Source: NIOZ-UU13 sp041862635 (GTDB lineage: Bacteria > Planctomycetota > Phycisphaerae > Sedimentisphaerales > Anaerobacaceae). Taken from it: DNA of 64,000 nt. The notes under the pieces were generated by a model that was not told the origin of the DNA, searched no databases, and saw only the letters and a list, made by a program, of their open reading frames with translations. The DNA lies in NCBI GenBank assembly GCA_041862635.1, contig JBGVTO010000195.1:5653-69652 (forward strand). The letters run 5' to 3'. Both the position numbers and the translations under genes were made by a program. This document shows positions 32,055-41,477 of this stretch, one piece after another; the first letter of the stretch is position 1; every line of letters starts with the position of its first letter.

Positions 32055-32420
32055 TTATGCGGAAAAGATAATTATTAATCCTACGGCCAGGACGATTACA
32101 GCGATGACCCGAAAAATTAGAACCGGCTGCTTTTGGTACCACTCGAGCATCCGTCTAATCTTTTCAGGCCCGAGAGCAAATATCAAGAGGCCTCCTATTA
32201 TAAAAAGGAGCCCAAAAGCAAATATAACCCAGGGGTATTTGCATTCACGAGCACTGGCTAAAAAAACGATGGCCAGAGCAAATCTTATCAGTCCGGAAAA
32301 GTATATGCGTTTGCCCTTTTTGAAGAATTCCATCAGCCATTTAATAATGTCCGGCCTTAGCAAATACACAATTCCGATAATACAGAATAATATGCCTAAA
32401 CTTTTAATAACAATGTCCAT
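32055..32420 (-). CDS. Small membrane protein in polysaccharide locus, unknown
   Basis: The protein has 121 residues from ATG 32420, chosen because AAAGGAT lies 7 bp upstream; a longer frame would overlap the neighbour. There are four hydrophobic segments with short polar loops (FFKKGKRIYF, GPEKIRRMLEWYQKQ). It is located between ugd and the epimerase with gaps of 40 and 25 bp, so it is probably cotranscribed. Its function is not recognised. Confidence 0.72.
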   Translation of the reverse strand: MDIVIKSLGILFCIIGIVYLLRPDIIKWLMEFFKKGKRIYFSGLIRFALAIVFLASARECKYPWVIFAFGLLFIIGGLLIFALGPEKIRRMLEWYQKQPVLIFRVIAVIVLAVGLIIIFSA

Positions 32421-32460
32421 AATTTTATCCTTTATTTTAGACCCAAGACAAAAGACATTT

Positions 32461-33768
32461 TCAAACGTGTGCCCTTCCGATACTGTGATATTCAATTCCA
32501 GCCTGTTTAACTACGTCGGGTTCGTAGAGGTTTCTGCCGTCGAAGATAACGGGGTTTTTTAGTTTCGCTGTGATAAGCCCGAAGTCTGGATTTCGGAATT
32601 CCTGCCAATCGGTGAAGATAACAAGTCCATCAGCATTCTCAAGTGCATCGTATCCATTTTGGAAGGTTTCGATATTGTCATCCAGGGCCGCCATCCCCGC
32701 AGAGTTTGCCTCAGGGTCATAGGCCCTTATCTTCATTTTGCAATCGAGGAGCTTTTTTATACAGTAAATTGCAGGGGATTCTCTTACGTCATCGGTTTTT
32801 GCCTTAAACGCCAATCCCCAGACGGCCAATGTGATTTGGTCTTCTCGGCCGGTGAAATAATCGATAACCCGTTTTGCAAATCGCTCCTGCTGATGTATAT
32901 TTACCTGCTGGACAGCCTTGGCTATCGTCATTTCAACGCCGTTCACAGAACCCGTATGAATCAATGCCCGAACGTCTTTCGGGAAGCAGCTGCCGCCGAA
33001 ACCGACACCGGGAAACAGAAAAGACGAGCCAATTCTTGAATCACTGCCGAGACCCCACCTTACCCGTTCGATATCAGCACCGAGTTTCTCACACAGTACC
33101 GAGATTTCATTCATAAATGAGATTCTCGTTGCCAGCATCGTATTGGCTGCGTATTTTGTCATTTCGGCAGAGGCAGGGTCCATAAATAGTATTCGGCTGC
33201 TCTTGCGCATAAACGGGCTGTACAATTGTTTCATTATTTTTTGAACTTCCGGATTGGTCGTCCCGATGATTATCCTGTCGGGACGCATAAAATCTTCAAC
33301 GGCGGCGCCTTCTTTCAAAAACTCCGGATTGCTGACATAATCGAATGGCGTTTTGGTCTTCGATTTCATAATGTCCGTCACCTTCTTATGTGTACCTACC
33401 GGCACAGTGCTTTTCGTTGCAATGATGCGATAGTCGCTGAGGTTTTCGGCGATATCGACGGCTACTGAAAGGATTGCCGATATGTCGGCCGAGCCATCCT
33501 CTGCCGACGGCGTCCCGACCGCAAGAAAAATAATAAGCGAATTGTCAACGCCATATTGTAAATCGGTCGTAAAGTGTAGTCGGCCGAGCTTCTCGTTGTG
33601 TTTGACAATTTCGGTCAGGCCCGGCTCATAAATAGGTACCACCCCATCTTTCAAACGGGCAATTTTCTCTCCGTCGTTGTCCACACACACAACATCGTTG
33701 CCGGCCTCTGCCAGGCACCCCGCTGTTACCAATCCGACATAACCAATACCAACCACACAAATCTGCAT
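32461..33768 (-). CDS. ugd: UDP-glucose 6-dehydrogenase
   Basis: The N-terminal NAD domain begins MQICVVGIGYVGLVTAGCLA. E151/K152-region residues in NPEFLKEGAA, the catalytic C261 in GFGGSCFPKD, and the C-terminal GLAFKAKTDDVRESPA motif identify the UDP-glucose/GDP-mannose dehydrogenase family. Length (435 residues) is typical of UDP-glucose dehydrogenase. It oxidises UDP-glucose to UDP-glucuronate for surface glycan synthesis and is first in a ugd-membrane protein-epimerase unit. Confidence 0.95.
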   Translation of the reverse strand: MQICVVGIGYVGLVTAGCLAEAGNDVVCVDNDGEKIARLKDGVVPIYEPGLTEIVKHNEKLGRLHFTTDLQYGVDNSLIIFLAVGTPSAEDGSADISAILSVAVDIAENLSDYRIIATKSTVPVGTHKKVTDIMKSKTKTPFDYVSNPEFLKEGAAVEDFMRPDRIIIGTTNPEVQKIMKQLYSPFMRKSSRILFMDPASAEMTKYAANTMLATRISFMNEISVLCEKLGADIERVRWGLGSDSRIGSSFLFPGVGFGGSCFPKDVRALIHTGSVNGVEMTIAKAVQQVNIHQQERFAKRVIDYFTGREDQITLAVWGLAFKAKTDDVRESPAIYCIKKLLDCKMKIRAYDPEANSAGMAALDDNIETFQNGYDALENADGLVIFTDWQEFRNPDFGLITAKLKNPVIFDGRNLYEPDVVKQAGIEYHSIGRAHV

Positions 33769-34079
33769 TTTATTGGCTCCGACTGTTAGATATATAATTT
33801 TACTTTATAAGGATTAGCTTTGTTGCAAAAGCAGAGAATCAAAAAAACCTTTTTTACAAAAAATCCGAAGCATGAAACAATGTCAAATGTCCGAAATTCA
33901 AATTGCCAAAACAGTGAGCTTTGAAAATTTGAGCATTTGAATTTTGAATCCTTCGAATCTGCTCAGGACAGGTTTGTTTCGGATTTAGATATTCGGATTT
34001 CGAATTTAGCATAATTGACATTACATTCTATATGTCAAGATATTATGATAGCCTAATAAATCTAAGCAGCGCTGTAGTA
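33769..34079. other. Intergenic region with TTTCGGATTT repeat
   Basis: 33890-34012 carries AT-rich degenerate repeats of TTCGGATTTAGATATTCGGA type, including GTTTCGGATTTAGATATTCG. A similar block lies at 62296-62375 between the two tRNA genes. No gene is seen. Confidence 0.6.
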
Positions 34080-34628
34080 TTAATCAATGACTTCTATCAT
34101 ATCGATATCTATCTCAACGCTCGCGGCTTGGCCGAGTATATCTACCTGCAACACGAGGCGTGTAGCGCCCCGCGTTGTGACCACAATACCCTCCAGGCCA
34201 ATTAGAGGCCCTGCTATAACTCGGCATCGTTCCCCAGCCTTGATGTACTTATGTGGTAACAGGGGAGCACCGGTTTGAAGGGCATGGGCTATTTGGACTA
34301 ATTCGTCGAGTAATTTCTCCTGGTCGTGCACTTCGATGAGGTTCGCAACACGATTTGTTTTCAATAGTTCAATCCGCTGGTTCTCCTGGCCGCAGAAGAA
34401 CAAATACCCGCTGAACAAAGGCAGGAACGAGCGTATCTTTCTGCGGCTTCGACGTCGAACCTTCCAGCTCATTGGTAGAAAGTAACTGATATTTTTGCTG
34501 ATTAAATCATGCGCCAGCGCCTTTTCGTTCCTGCTTCTCGTATGGGCCACCCACCATTGACCGGCAAAATCACGAATCGATTCTACCTGAGGCCAGATGA
34601 TTGGGGGATTTTCGCTTACTTTCAGCAT
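34080..34628 (-). CDS. NusG/RfaH-like transcription antitermination factor
   Basis: The protein has an NGN domain (QWWVAHTRSRNEKALAHDLI, YFLPM, PLFSGYLFF) and a C-terminal KOW motif (KAGERCRVIAGPLIGLEGIVV). Length is 182 residues. It is a specialised NusG paralogue of the RfaH/LoaP/UpxY kind, which typically promotes transcription of long polysaccharide operons. Its position directly after a sugar aminotransferase gene (9-bp gap) and before ugd fits this role. Confidence 0.9.
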   Translation of the reverse strand: MLKVSENPPIIWPQVESIRDFAGQWWVAHTRSRNEKALAHDLISKNISYFLPMSWKVRRRSRRKIRSFLPLFSGYLFFCGQENQRIELLKTNRVANLIEVHDQEKLLDELVQIAHALQTGAPLLPHKYIKAGERCRVIAGPLIGLEGIVVTTRGATRLVLQVDILGQAASVEIDIDMIEVID

Positions 34629-34637
34629 TCTATCGTC

Positions 34638-35744
34638 CTAACTGATTCCGTAGAATTTAAGCACAGTGTTGGCTACATATTCAATCTGGTCCGGTACAAG
34701 TTCAGGATAAATCGGCAGTGACAAAACCTCATCACAAAGCCGCTCGGCAATCGGCAAATCGCCCGGCTTGTATCCAAGGTCACTGAAGCATTCCTGAAGG
34801 TGTAACGGCTTTGGATAAAATATCGCTGAACCGATGTTGTTTTCAGCCAAGAATTTTTGCAGCTTGTCTCTTTCCGGCACAGTAACAGTGTATTGGTGAT
34901 AAATACTGACGTTGTTTGCATCGAGCTTTGGTGGTTTGACCGGTGAATCCGCAAAGAGACTGTCATAAAGGGCGGCGTTGTGCCTTCGTTTTTCGTTCCA
35001 TCCATCGAGGTATTTGAGCTTGACCGCAAGAACGGCGCCCTGTATGCCATCGAGGCGGAAATTGCCGCCAATCATTTTATAGAAGTACCGGGGATTTTGG
35101 CCGTGGTCGCGAAGGGTCCTGATTTTCTGCGCAAGGTCTTCTCTATTGGTTGTTACCAAGCCGCCGTCGCCGAAACCGCCGAGGTTCTTGGCCGGGTAAA
35201 ATGAAAAGCATCCACAATCACCGAAAGTGCCGCACTTAATGCCGTCTTGGCTCGCACCTATCGCCTGTGCCGCATCTTCGATAACACCAAGATTGTAACG
35301 CCGGGCAATTTCCATTATGGCTTTCATTTGTGCTACCTGTCCAAATAAATGCACCGGAACGATTGCTCGCGTCTTTTCGGTTATCTTTTCCTCGATAGAC
35401 GATGGGTCAATATTGTAAGAATCGGGGTCAACATCAACGAAGACCGGTTTTGCACCGAGTCTGACGATAGAGCCGGCAGTGGCAAAGAAGGTAAAAGGAG
35501 TTGTTATGACTTCGTCACCCGCTTTTATTCCCAGAGCCATCAAGCTGACAATCAAAGCATCTGTTCCGCTCGAAACTCCGATTGCATATTCGCTGTTGCA
35601 ATATGCGGCTATTTTTTCTTCAAATTCAGCCACAGCGGGACCAAGTGCAAAGGTCTGATTTTCACAAACTTCACTTATCGCCCGCATCACTTCGTCCTTG
35701 ATAGCGGCATATTGTGCCTTTAAATCCAGAAGTGGAACCTGCAT
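34638..35744 (-). CDS. DegT/DnrJ/EryC1-family sugar aminotransferase
   Basis: This is a PLP-dependent fold type I enzyme: GVSSGTDAL at 56-63, VIEDAAQAIGA at 154-164 and the PLP lysine K186 in FYPAKNLGGFGDGG. ATG 35744 is preceded by AAAGGAG; a longer frame upstream lacks a signal. Length 368 residues. Such enzymes aminate keto sugars linked to nucleotides for surface glycans, often giving 3- or 4-amino sugars. It is cotranscribed with the NusG-like gene. The exact sugar cannot be told from the sequence. Confidence 0.92.
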   Translation of the reverse strand: MQVPLLDLKAQYAAIKDEVMRAISEVCENQTFALGPAVAEFEEKIAAYCNSEYAIGVSSGTDALIVSLMALGIKAGDEVITTPFTFFATAGSIVRLGAKPVFVDVDPDSYNIDPSSIEEKITEKTRAIVPVHLFGQVAQMKAIMEIARRYNLGVIEDAAQAIGASQDGIKCGTFGDCGCFSFYPAKNLGGFGDGGLVTTNREDLAQKIRTLRDHGQNPRYFYKMIGGNFRLDGIQGAVLAVKLKYLDGWNEKRRHNAALYDSLFADSPVKPPKLDANNVSIYHQYTVTVPERDKLQKFLAENNIGSAIFYPKPLHLQECFSDLGYKPGDLPIAERLCDEVLSLPIYPELVPDQIEYVANTVLKFYGIS

Positions 35745-35901
35745 TAAAACTCCTTTGAGTGTTGTCTTACACATCTCTTTTTTCGACTCCGGATTTCCAA
35801 TCAATAATTGAGAATCAGAAACCTGAGAATATTTACCTGCCCAACAATCACTAAACTGTCACTTATTTTTGGTCGATTAACAAGACCAGAACGTCAGTTT
35901 A

Positions 35902-35959
35902 CTCCGTTAGAAATCTTTGTCAAGTGCAAGATAGATGCTTTGGCACTTTATTTCTAATG
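35902..35959. repeat. CCGTTAGA palindromic element, copy E (degenerate)
   Basis: TTAGAAAT (35907-35914) pairs with ATTTCTAA (35950-35957), and inside it AAGTGC (35922-35927) pairs with GCACTT (35943-35948). The left end CTCCGTTAGAAAT resembles copy A, while the right end has lost the CGGGG. Confidence 0.6.
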
Positions 35960-35997
35960 TGAATTAAATATTGACTATTCCGCCCCCTCAAATAAAA

Positions 35998-37005
35998 ATG
36001 TTGGCAGTGAAAAATCGAAAAACGAAAAATAAAAATAACCTGAACGTCTTATTCACTTGCATCGGCAGACGTGTCTCGCTGTTAAATAGCTTTCGCCGAG
36101 CGTCCAGACAACTGAAAATAAACGCTACATTTTTCGGTACAGACACAACCGACTTAAGTTCGGCACTGCAATTGTGCGACGAAGGCTTTCTGGTTAAGCC
36201 GACGACACACCCCCGCTATATCCGGCAATTGCTTTCGATTGTCAAAGCCAACAGGGTAAAACTGCTCGTTCCCACCGTTGACCTGGACCTGAAAGTCCTG
36301 GCCCAGAACAAGCCGAAATTTGCTTCGACGGGATGTCGCGTGCTTGTTTCGGCGCCGGAAGTAGTCGATATCTGTCAGGACAAGAGGAAAACGTATCGGT
36401 TCTTGGCCAAAAACGGCTTTGATACTGCCCTTACTATGAGTGTTCGTGCTGCACTTTCAAAAAAGAAACTGAATTGGCCTTGTTTCGTAAAACCCTGGGA
36501 CGGCTATGCCGGAAGAGGAAACGCCGTCGTTAACAATCGCAGGGAGCTGTTATTCTACGCAAAAAGGATACCAAACGCCATCTGCCAGGAGTTCATCAAG
36601 GGCACCGAGTATTCGTGTGATGTATATATCGACTTCGGTATGAAGGTTCGCTGTGTCGTTCCTCGAAAACGCATCGAGGTAAGGGCCGGCGAGGTGAGCA
36701 AGGGACAGGTGGTGAAGAATCCTCGTATTATGAGCGAAGCTGCAATGTTGGCCGAGACCCTCGGCGCCGGGCCGGGCGTTATCACTTTGCAGTTGTTTCT
36801 AACAGATGATAACAAGGTCAAATTCATCGAGATAAATCCGCGATTCGGCGGCGGCGCGCCGCTGTCAATCAAGGCCGGCGCAAACTTTCCAAAATGGATA
36901 TTGCAGGAAGCATTATGCAAAAAACCAAATATCCGTTTTGATGACTTCAAAGATGATTTAATTATGCTCCGCTATGACAGCGAGGTCTGGCTGAAAAATC
37001 CTTAA
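35998..37005 (+). CDS. ATP-grasp carboxylate-amine ligase, CarB-like
   Basis: After a basic start the protein has a pre-ATP-grasp domain (NVLFTCIGRRVSLLNSFRRA, LLVPTVDLDLKVLA) and an ATP-grasp domain (CFVKPWDGYAGRGNAVV, ICQEFIKGTEYSCDVYIDFG, FIEINPRFGGGAPLSI). The lysine, glutamates and asparagine that bind Mg-ATP are present. The start is uncertain: ATG 35998 and TTG 35971 both lack a clear ribosome site. It is divergent from the DegT gene and convergent with the DUF2723 gene. A ligase for a peptide or amino-sugar product is possible. Confidence 0.82.
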   Translation: MLAVKNRKTKNKNNLNVLFTCIGRRVSLLNSFRRASRQLKINATFFGTDTTDLSSALQLCDEGFLVKPTTHPRYIRQLLSIVKANRVKLLVPTVDLDLKVLAQNKPKFASTGCRVLVSAPEVVDICQDKRKTYRFLAKNGFDTALTMSVRAALSKKKLNWPCFVKPWDGYAGRGNAVVNNRRELLFYAKRIPNAICQEFIKGTEYSCDVYIDFGMKVRCVVPRKRIEVRAGEVSKGQVVKNPRIMSEAAMLAETLGAGPGVITLQLFLTDDNKVKFIEINPRFGGGAPLSIKAGANFPKWILQEALCKKPNIRFDDFKDDLIMLRYDSEVWLKNP

Positions 37006-37021
37006 TATACACAGGGACTTC

Positions 37022-38494
37022 TTAATCGACTATTTTCCAGACAATTCCCTTACCCTTATGTCCGGCTATCGGTGAGACGGCATAAACATCTCCTTCCGAC
37101 AACCATTGCTCTATGGTCTTTTCACTCAATAACGGCACACCTTCACTGCCTGCGTATTCGGATATGATTTTGATATCTGCCCTCTTTCCCTTAACTTCCT
37201 GCATATACAGCAGTGGATAAACCATCGTATTGTCGGCATAAGCAACTGCGTCAGGCTCGAGCTTTTCAAATACTTCTTCGGCGAATTTTTCCGCCCCGCT
37301 GTAACCTGCCTTCCACGGCTGTAAAAACCATACATAATCATTACGGCGGGGGACATCTGCCCTGGTGGAAAGATCGAACTTCTGCTTCTGGGCAACGGCT
37401 GGAGCAATAATATAGGTTGGGATTGGCAGCAAGGATAAGATTAAAATCACCAAACACAGAATTTTACTATTGTACTGAGCAATAAGCAAATTAACTCCGA
37501 CACCAATCGGGACCGAAGCTAAGCAATAAAAGGGTATGAAAAATGCGTACCTGTCCGGCACCGTATATCGAAAAGCAAATACAAAGAAAAGAATCAACAA
37601 CACCAAAAGTATATTTGCAAAGCTATGAGCTGGAGATATTTTTTTCAGCCCATAAAGACCCACAAAGAAAAATATGACGTTGGGCGTGGGGAAATTGTAC
37701 GCAAGAAATATCAAGTTTTCTTTGATAAGGCCGGCTGATAGACTTACATTAAGAACATTACCCTGCCAGCTTTTGCCAAAAAAAGCTGAGGCTACGGTAG
37801 CTGTAAAACTTCCGCTCTGAATAATATTTTTGCCGATAAGGTATCCGTATGGAGCCGCACCGATAATCCACAGTACAACAATAATTCCGAATTGCCCTAA
37901 TCTGATTTGCCTTCGTGCCAATAAAACAATTAAAAATACCAGATAGCAAACCAGTGCAATAACAGCAAACATATGATTGGCGATTGCCAGGCCGTTGAAA
38001 AGCCCTAACAAATATAGAAACACCGTCCGTTTTGTCTTAAAATATTGCAGCAGCATTAACAATTCGGCCAGTAACAGTGCCGTATAGAGGGTATATGTTT
38101 CTGCAATAACAGCGTGCCGCCAGAAGGTATGCGATAAGGCCAACGTAGCAGCAGCGATTACGGTGGGCAAAATCCTGCCCAGCCATAGCCGCAGCAGTAA
38201 AAACAGATTTGCAATTGTAAACGCCGCTGCAATGGCTGATATCAGGTTTATCCTGTACGCGAATTCACCCAGCCGAATATGTTTTACCCCGATGCCGATA
38301 ATATGATAAAGCGGATGTGAAAGTGCCAGACCGAGCTTGCCTTCAATATCGTTGTGCCTGATTCGGTATTGATACATCCCGCTGTCCTGCCAGAGCGCCC
38401 CCGGCGCACAAGTAGCTACATATAGCCCAGCCGCTATTATAAAGACAGCGATGTAAATGTAACTTGCTTTAAGATTGTTACCAACTTTGAGCAT
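37022..38494 (-). CDS. DUF2723-type polytopic membrane protein (GT-C-like)
   Basis: The protein has 490 residues with about eleven membrane segments, starting after a short basic N-terminus. The first periplasmic loop contains APGALWQDSGMYQYRIRHND, with the acidic residues expected in GT-C-like transferases. A soluble domain at about 385-490 ends the protein. Related proteins are annotated DUF2723 and may be lipid-linked sugar or mannosyl transferases. It lies in the polysaccharide region. A transferase role is inferred only. Confidence 0.8.
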   Translation of the reverse strand: MLKVGNNLKASYIYIAVFIIAAGLYVATCAPGALWQDSGMYQYRIRHNDIEGKLGLALSHPLYHIIGIGVKHIRLGEFAYRINLISAIAAAFTIANLFLLLRLWLGRILPTVIAAATLALSHTFWRHAVIAETYTLYTALLLAELLMLLQYFKTKRTVFLYLLGLFNGLAIANHMFAVIALVCYLVFLIVLLARRQIRLGQFGIIVVLWIIGAAPYGYLIGKNIIQSGSFTATVASAFFGKSWQGNVLNVSLSAGLIKENLIFLAYNFPTPNVIFFFVGLYGLKKISPAHSFANILLVLLILFFVFAFRYTVPDRYAFFIPFYCLASVPIGVGVNLLIAQYNSKILCLVILILSLLPIPTYIIAPAVAQKQKFDLSTRADVPRRNDYVWFLQPWKAGYSGAEKFAEEVFEKLEPDAVAYADNTMVYPLLYMQEVKGKRADIKIISEYAGSEGVPLLSEKTIEQWLSEGDVYAVSPIAGHKGKGIVWKIVD

Positions 38495-38569
38495 TTACCA
38501 TCTTCGGTTGGCCATTTCCCATTGATTCATTTTCAAGTAGTTATTTTAAAGGCTCTAACGACAAGAATG

Positions 38570-38626
38570 TCATTGCGAGGCCCCCGTCTTGCTTTCGCAA
38601 GAAAGTAGGGGGCCGTGGCAATTTCT
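38570..38626. repeat. TCATTGCGAGG/GCTTTCGC palindromic element
   Basis: The sequence begins TCATTGCGAGG and contains GGCCCCC (38579-38585) paired with GGGGGCC (38608-38614), with CTTGC-TTTC-GCAAG inside, then GTGGCAATTTC. It closely resembles the element at 55750-55815. Confidence 0.75.
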
Positions 38627-38712
38627 GAGTGTTAAAATGATAAATCTCATTTTGTTAGATGCCCTTAATGTCTTTTCCAATAATCAATAGTCAATAATCA
38701 ATAATCAATTGA

Positions 38713-39660
38713 TTAAATCGTTACTGTTAAATAATGTGTATCATCCGCAAATCGCATCACACCCTCAAAGACAGCGGGAACAAGCAGGGTATCACCGGCC
38801 ATGAATTCAACTTCGCTTCCCCTCCCTCCCGTAATTGTCCCAAAGCCGGAGATGAAAATCAGTGTTTTCATTTGGCCGGGCGAAAGCAACAGCTCGCAGT
38901 CTTTGGCCTGATGTCCTTTATCTACCCTGAAATATTCGCAATCTACCAGCCGCCCCATCGTTGTTACTGAAAGATTGTCACCGGATGCATCGAAGTGGAT
39001 ACTTTCCAGAGCCTCTTCGATGTGTAATTCTCTGGATTTACCGGTATCGTCAACTCTGTTCCAGTCGAATACCCGATATGTCGTATCCGAGGGCATTTGA
39101 ATCTCAGCTATCAATAAGCCCGGCCCTATGGCATGTGCCGTTCCGGCCGGAAGAAAATGACACTGGCCTTTTTCAACCGTCACCTTTTCTAACATATCAG
39201 CCACATTGCCTTTTTTTATCGCCTTGGCGAATCGCTCCTTCGTTACGCCTTTTTTCAGCCCTTTATAAATTACCGCATCGGGTTCGGCGGATATGATATA
39301 CCAGCACTCGGTTTTAGGCTCCCCTTTGCCCATTCGCCGGCAGGTCTCCGGGTCGGGATGCACCTGGACGCTCAAGATGTCCTGGGCGTCCAGAAACTTG
39401 ATTAACAGAGGAAAAGGTCCTGAGAAATCTTCGTTGCCCGTTATTTCTTTGGGATATTTTTCAATAGCCGAGATGAGAGTTTGACCGGTCAATTCACCGT
39501 TTGAGATTACAGACTTATCGTTCGGCAAATCAGCCAATTCCCAGCTTTCACCGATCTTCTCAAACGGTGGTATATCCTTATCGAAAACCTCTCGCAGCTT
39601 CTGCCCGCCCCAAATCCGCTGCTTATAAATCGGCCTAAACTTTAACGGATATGCTTTCAC
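38713..39660 (-). CDS. manA: Mannose-6-phosphate isomerase, class I
   Basis: The zinc ligands are visible: Q99 and H101 in SVQVHPD, E118 in PKTECWY, and H176 in PAGTAHAIG. The protein starts with PLKFRPIYKQRIWGG, typical of the short bacterial form (315 residues). It interconverts fructose-6-phosphate and mannose-6-phosphate in the cytosol and feeds mannose into glycans. It is probably a single-gene unit, preceded by 140 bp from the next pseudopilin gene. Confidence 0.93.
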   Translation of the reverse strand: MKAYPLKFRPIYKQRIWGGQKLREVFDKDIPPFEKIGESWELADLPNDKSVISNGELTGQTLISAIEKYPKEITGNEDFSGPFPLLIKFLDAQDILSVQVHPDPETCRRMGKGEPKTECWYIISAEPDAVIYKGLKKGVTKERFAKAIKKGNVADMLEKVTVEKGQCHFLPAGTAHAIGPGLLIAEIQMPSDTTYRVFDWNRVDDTGKSRELHIEEALESIHFDASGDNLSVTTMGRLVDCEYFRVDKGHQAKDCELLLSPGQMKTLIFISGFGTITGGRGSEVEFMAGDTLLVPAVFEGVMRFADDTHYLTVTI

Positions 39661-39800
39661 GCGGATTATTTTAACCGCCGGTGCAAATCTCGTCCATACA
39701 AACCTTTTCTTTTAGATGCTGCTGGCATCACAGAGACCCACTGTAAACATTTTAAATATAGTTATTTTTTTCTTCTCTTAGAGAAAAAAACCAAAGTTGG

Positions 39801-40535
39801 TTAATCTGCGACTTCAGGGTCAAAATTATTAGTCTTCGGATTCACATAGACATCACGAAACCTTAGTGTGTCAGCGTGGCCGTCCAGGAATCCATAGTTT
39901 GAGCGGGCTTCCCAGGATTCTTCCTGGCCACCGTGAGCATTTGTCTGGATTTGTCTGGCCGCAATGACCGGTGGCGATTCAGGTTTCCCCGGAACCATCC
40001 AGCTCTCCACATGAGGGTGGTCGGCACCGGCGAAAGGCCCTTCGAAAGCCATAATGAGAAAATGGACGGTCGCAGACGGCCTCGGGACCTGCGACAGTTT
40101 TCGATAAGGTTTTTTAGGCGCCACCTCAGTTAGGTAGTTGTTGACGCCGTAACTGGTTCTACGGAACTGGTCGGTGCTCGGCGGTACGGGCACTCCCTGG
40201 CCGCCTTCTTCGACGGGCCAGTGGGGACTTTTATCTATGGGAGAGCGGTACAACAGCTTGTCGCTGTAATATTTAGCTAGAGTATTAACCCAGGCCACAT
40301 CCTCTTTCCCATGTGCTCCACCGTGGGCCAAACCTACGTCGATAAAGTATCCCTCCCAATCCATCATATACATCCAGTGGGAAAGTTCCATATTCCGTAT
40401 ATTCGCCTGGCACTTCATAGACAAAGCTGTTCGCCGGGCTTTTTGCAGCGTGGGCAGTAGTATGCCCAACAGCAGAGCGATAATCGATATCACCACGAGC
40501 AGTTCGATCAGAGTAAATGAACGTATTCCTTTCAT
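39801..40535 (-). CDS. Prepilin-type pseudopilin-like protein
   Basis: The leader is MKGIRS followed by FTLIELLVVISIIALLLGIL. The residue before F is Ser instead of the usual Gly, which is unusual for prepilin peptidase sites. The C-terminal part has NYGFLDGHAD, the DGH core of H-X9-DG proteins. ATG 40535 is preceded by AGGAGG; an in-frame GTG at 40559 is upstream of it. It has no internal palindromic element, unlike the 11424 gene. Confidence 0.85.
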   Translation of the reverse strand: MKGIRSFTLIELLVVISIIALLLGILLPTLQKARRTALSMKCQANIRNMELSHWMYMMDWEGYFIDVGLAHGGAHGKEDVAWVNTLAKYYSDKLLYRSPIDKSPHWPVEEGGQGVPVPPSTDQFRRTSYGVNNYLTEVAPKKPYRKLSQVPRPSATVHFLIMAFEGPFAGADHPHVESWMVPGKPESPPVIAARQIQTNAHGGQEESWEARSNYGFLDGHADTLRFRDVYVNPKTNNFDPEVAD

Positions 40536-40644
40536 AATATGCTGGCCTCCTGTTAGCACCCTTCGACGTTAATGAGAAGTCGTCGACGAAGGGACTGATT
40601 GAAGCTTCCTAAACTTTAAATTGACAAGAAATCGATTCTTGTGA

Positions 40645-40971
40645 TTAGAGAGGCGGGGCGCGGGGGGAGGTAGCTACCGGACGAAATCTTGAAAGGTTTA
40701 TATTTTGGCGGAAAAGAACATTGTGCTTTTCCGCAGGCTTGTCAACAAATAATATTTGTGGCTCGACATTGAATGATGTCAAAGCGGTAAGCAATTTCTG
40801 GCAGACCGGACAGTGTGAACTATCTGGTAATGAGTGGGGCGGCTCTTTGCTGTCATGCTCGCAGTCCGTATGCAGCACAAGCGAAACGTTAGTGGCAAAT
40901 ACCACAAAGCAAACAGTTGCAAATACAAAAAGGCTTTTTCGAGCTAATAGAATCAAATTGTAATTCCCCAA
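40645..40971 (-). CDS. Small secreted/membrane-anchored protein with His/Cys motif (DUF2946-like)
   Basis: A hydrophobic segment covers about 12-32 and is followed by a His/Cys-rich region, HTDCEHDSKEPPHSL then SSHCPVCQ. The start is a TTG at 40971 with AAAGGG upstream, so the start is uncertain. This layout resembles DUF2946-type proteins that go with metal transport. It follows a Fur-type regulator by 71 bp on the same strand, so metal binding outside the cytoplasm is a fair guess. Confidence 0.65.
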   Translation of the reverse strand: MGNYNLILLARKSLFVFATVCFVVFATNVSLVLHTDCEHDSKEPPHSLPDSSHCPVCQKLLTALTSFNVEPQILFVDKPAEKHNVLFRQNINLSRFRPVATSPRAPPL

Positions 40972-41042
40972 AAACTATCTGCCCTTTTAGAAAATCGGCT
41001 TTCACAATTAAATTTGTTCATTTTTTTATGCCCATCTGGTTT

Positions 41043-41465
41043 TCATGTGCATGTCGGGCACAGGCCTTCGAGCCGGACCTGCTGGCGGTGGATAACAAAG
41101 CCTTTGTGTGGACTGCCGGCCATAGGCAGTGATATTTCCGTCAGGCAGTGTGTGCTGCCGCAGTGTGTGCAGGTAAAGTGAGGATGGCATTGGCTCTCTG
41201 TGCAATTGTCGGCCAGTTCAAAATGCCATGCCCTTTTATCAATAAAAACCTTATGCAATAGGCCGACCTTTAATAAACTTTCCAGAGTTCGGTAGATTGT
41301 GACCTTGTCGAAGCTTTTCTTACCCAATCGCCGGGCAATCTGCTCCTGGCTCAGTGGCTTGTCGGTTTTCATCAGCACTTTCAGTATGGCCACTCTGCCT
41401 TTGGTACAGTAAAGCTTGGCCGTCTTCAACATCTTGCGAGATTGTAAATCTAAATTCGTCTTCAT
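41043..41465 (-). CDS. Fur-family metal-dependent regulator (Zur-like)
   Basis: The protein has 140 residues: a winged helix (SQEQIARRLGKKSFDKVTIYRTLESLLKVGLLHKV) and a metal/dimer domain with HPHF, C99-x2-C102 and C136-x2-C139. The two CxxC pairs form the structural zinc site. The histidine-rich CHPHFTCTHCGSTHC region suggests zinc sensing, but Fur, Zur and PerR cannot be separated safely. It starts 12 bp after the upstream membrane-protein gene and is probably cotranscribed with it. Confidence 0.9.
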   Translation of the reverse strand: MKTNLDLQSRKMLKTAKLYCTKGRVAILKVLMKTDKPLSQEQIARRLGKKSFDKVTIYRTLESLLKVGLLHKVFIDKRAWHFELADNCTESQCHPHFTCTHCGSTHCLTEISLPMAGSPHKGFVIHRQQVRLEGLCPTCT

Positions 41466-41477
41466 AACTAAATCGTA

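Noticed and set aside
40547..40559. GTG start for the third pseudopilin
   Set aside because: The Shine-Dalgarno sequence lies downstream of it, so ATG 40535 is the start.
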